A stretch of DNA of 6,382 nt. It comes from Burkholderiales bacterium. Its GTDB lineage: Bacteria > Pseudomonadota > Gammaproteobacteria > Burkholderiales > Burkholderiaceae_C. Every line of letters starts with the position of its first letter. The first letter of the stretch is position 1. The position numbers and the translations under genes are program-made. A model generated the notes under the pieces. The model did no database searches and was not told the DNA's origin. It saw nothing but the letters and a program-made list of their open reading frames with translations. Shown in pieces: positions 5,972-6,382 of the stretch. The stretch is from contig CANHBY010000086.1 in NCBI GenBank assembly GCA_947458895.1, forward strand, positions 1 to 6,382. The letters are read 5' to 3'.

Positions 5972-6382
5972 ATGACTCCGTCTGACGTAAAAGCCACTCT
6001 GTCTTTTTCTGATGGCAGCCCCAGTATGGACCTCCCTCTCTACAAGGGAACCATTGGCCCAGACGTCATCGACATTCGCAAGTTGTACGCCCAAACGGGC
6101 AAGTTCACTTACGACCCGGGCTTCCTTTCAACGGCGTCGTGCAGCTCAAAAATTACCTACATCGACGGCGACAAGGGTGAACTGCTCTACCGCGGCTACC
6201 CCATCGATCAGCTCGCCCAAAACTGTGACTTCCTGGAGGTGTGCTACCTCTTGCTCAAGGGCGAATTGCCTGATTCGGAGCAGCGTGGCTCCTTCACCAA
6301 GCTCGTGTCCAGCCACACCATGGTCAACGAGCAGATGCAGTTCTTCTTGCGTGGCTTCCGCCGCGATGCGCACCCCATGGCT
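5972..6382 (+). CDS. gltA: Citrate synthase, N-terminal part (runs off the window)
   Basis: Citrate synthase condenses oxaloacetate and acetyl-CoA into citrate, the entry step of the TCA cycle. Only the first 137 codons lie in the window, of a family length of about 430. The reading frame is open to the edge, so this is a window cut and not a broken gene. It closely resembles the E. coli type II (hexameric) enzyme: [14 protein letters not shown] (26-39), [20 protein letters not shown] (45-64), [19 protein letters not shown] (64-82), [11 protein letters not shown] (88-98) and FRRDAHPMA (129-137). The N-terminal domain that carries the NADH-regulation region in related enzymes is present. The catalytic His and Asp residues lie beyond the window. 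It follows sdhE on the same strand without a clear terminator. Confidence 0.97.
   Translation, partial: MTPSDVKATLSFSDGSPSMDLPLYKGTIGPDVIDIRKLYAQTGKFTYDPGFLSTASCSSKITYIDGDKGELLYRGYPIDQLAQNCDFLEVCYLLLKGELPDSEQRGSFTKLVSSHTMVNEQMQFFLRGFRRDAHPMA

Noticed and set aside
1..6382. Search by eye for CRISPR repeats, insertion sequences, tRNA or rRNA genes, toxin-antitoxin or defence genes
   Set aside because: None seen. Almost all of the window is taken by conserved TCA-cycle genes and their short control regions, and I found no sign of an undescribed system.

Overview
This window is a compact tricarboxylic-acid-cycle locus of the kind found in Betaproteobacteria, most likely Burkholderiales and probably Comamonadaceae. 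That placement rests on remembered protein families and gene order (mdh, gntR, sdhCDAB, sdhE, gltA), on GC-rich codon use, and on a 328-residue Thermus/cytosolic-type malate dehydrogenase. No similarity search was run.

Layout. Positions 1-92 hold no gene I can support. A strong intrinsic terminator (93-118, minus strand) closes the leftward gene mdh (180-1166, minus). A 293-bp divergent intergenic region (1167-1459) contains an AT-rich imperfect palindrome that overlaps TATA-like sequence, and an mdh-leader hairpin. A GntR/UTRA-family regulator (1460-2203, plus) follows. A 132-bp gap (2204-2335) carries a perfect 16-bp palindrome and leads into the succinate dehydrogenase operon: sdhC (2336-2752), sdhD (2762-3124), sdhA (3124-4908) and sdhB (4931-5635). 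The FAD-assembly factor gene sdhE (5635-5919) comes next, and the first 137 codons of citrate synthase gltA (5972 to the window end) close the window. sdhD/sdhA and sdhB/sdhE each overlap by one base, and the other gaps from sdhC to sdhE are 9 and 22 bp, so these genes are very probably one transcript. gltA may be on the same transcript.

How the genes work together. GltA makes citrate from oxaloacetate and acetyl-CoA. SdhCDAB (complex II) oxidises succinate to fumarate and reduces membrane quinone. SdhE promotes covalent attachment of FAD to SdhA. Mdh regenerates oxaloacetate from malate. The GntR protein sits between mdh and sdh and is the natural candidate for a local, metabolite-sensing regulator of both directions. 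Its ligand and operators are not shown by the sequence.

All catalytic, cofactor and haem-ligand residues I checked are intact. I found no mobile element, CRISPR array, RNA gene, broken gene or unfamiliar system. The points worth a second look are regulatory: two palindromes flanking the regulator, and a terminator-like hairpin inside sdhE.
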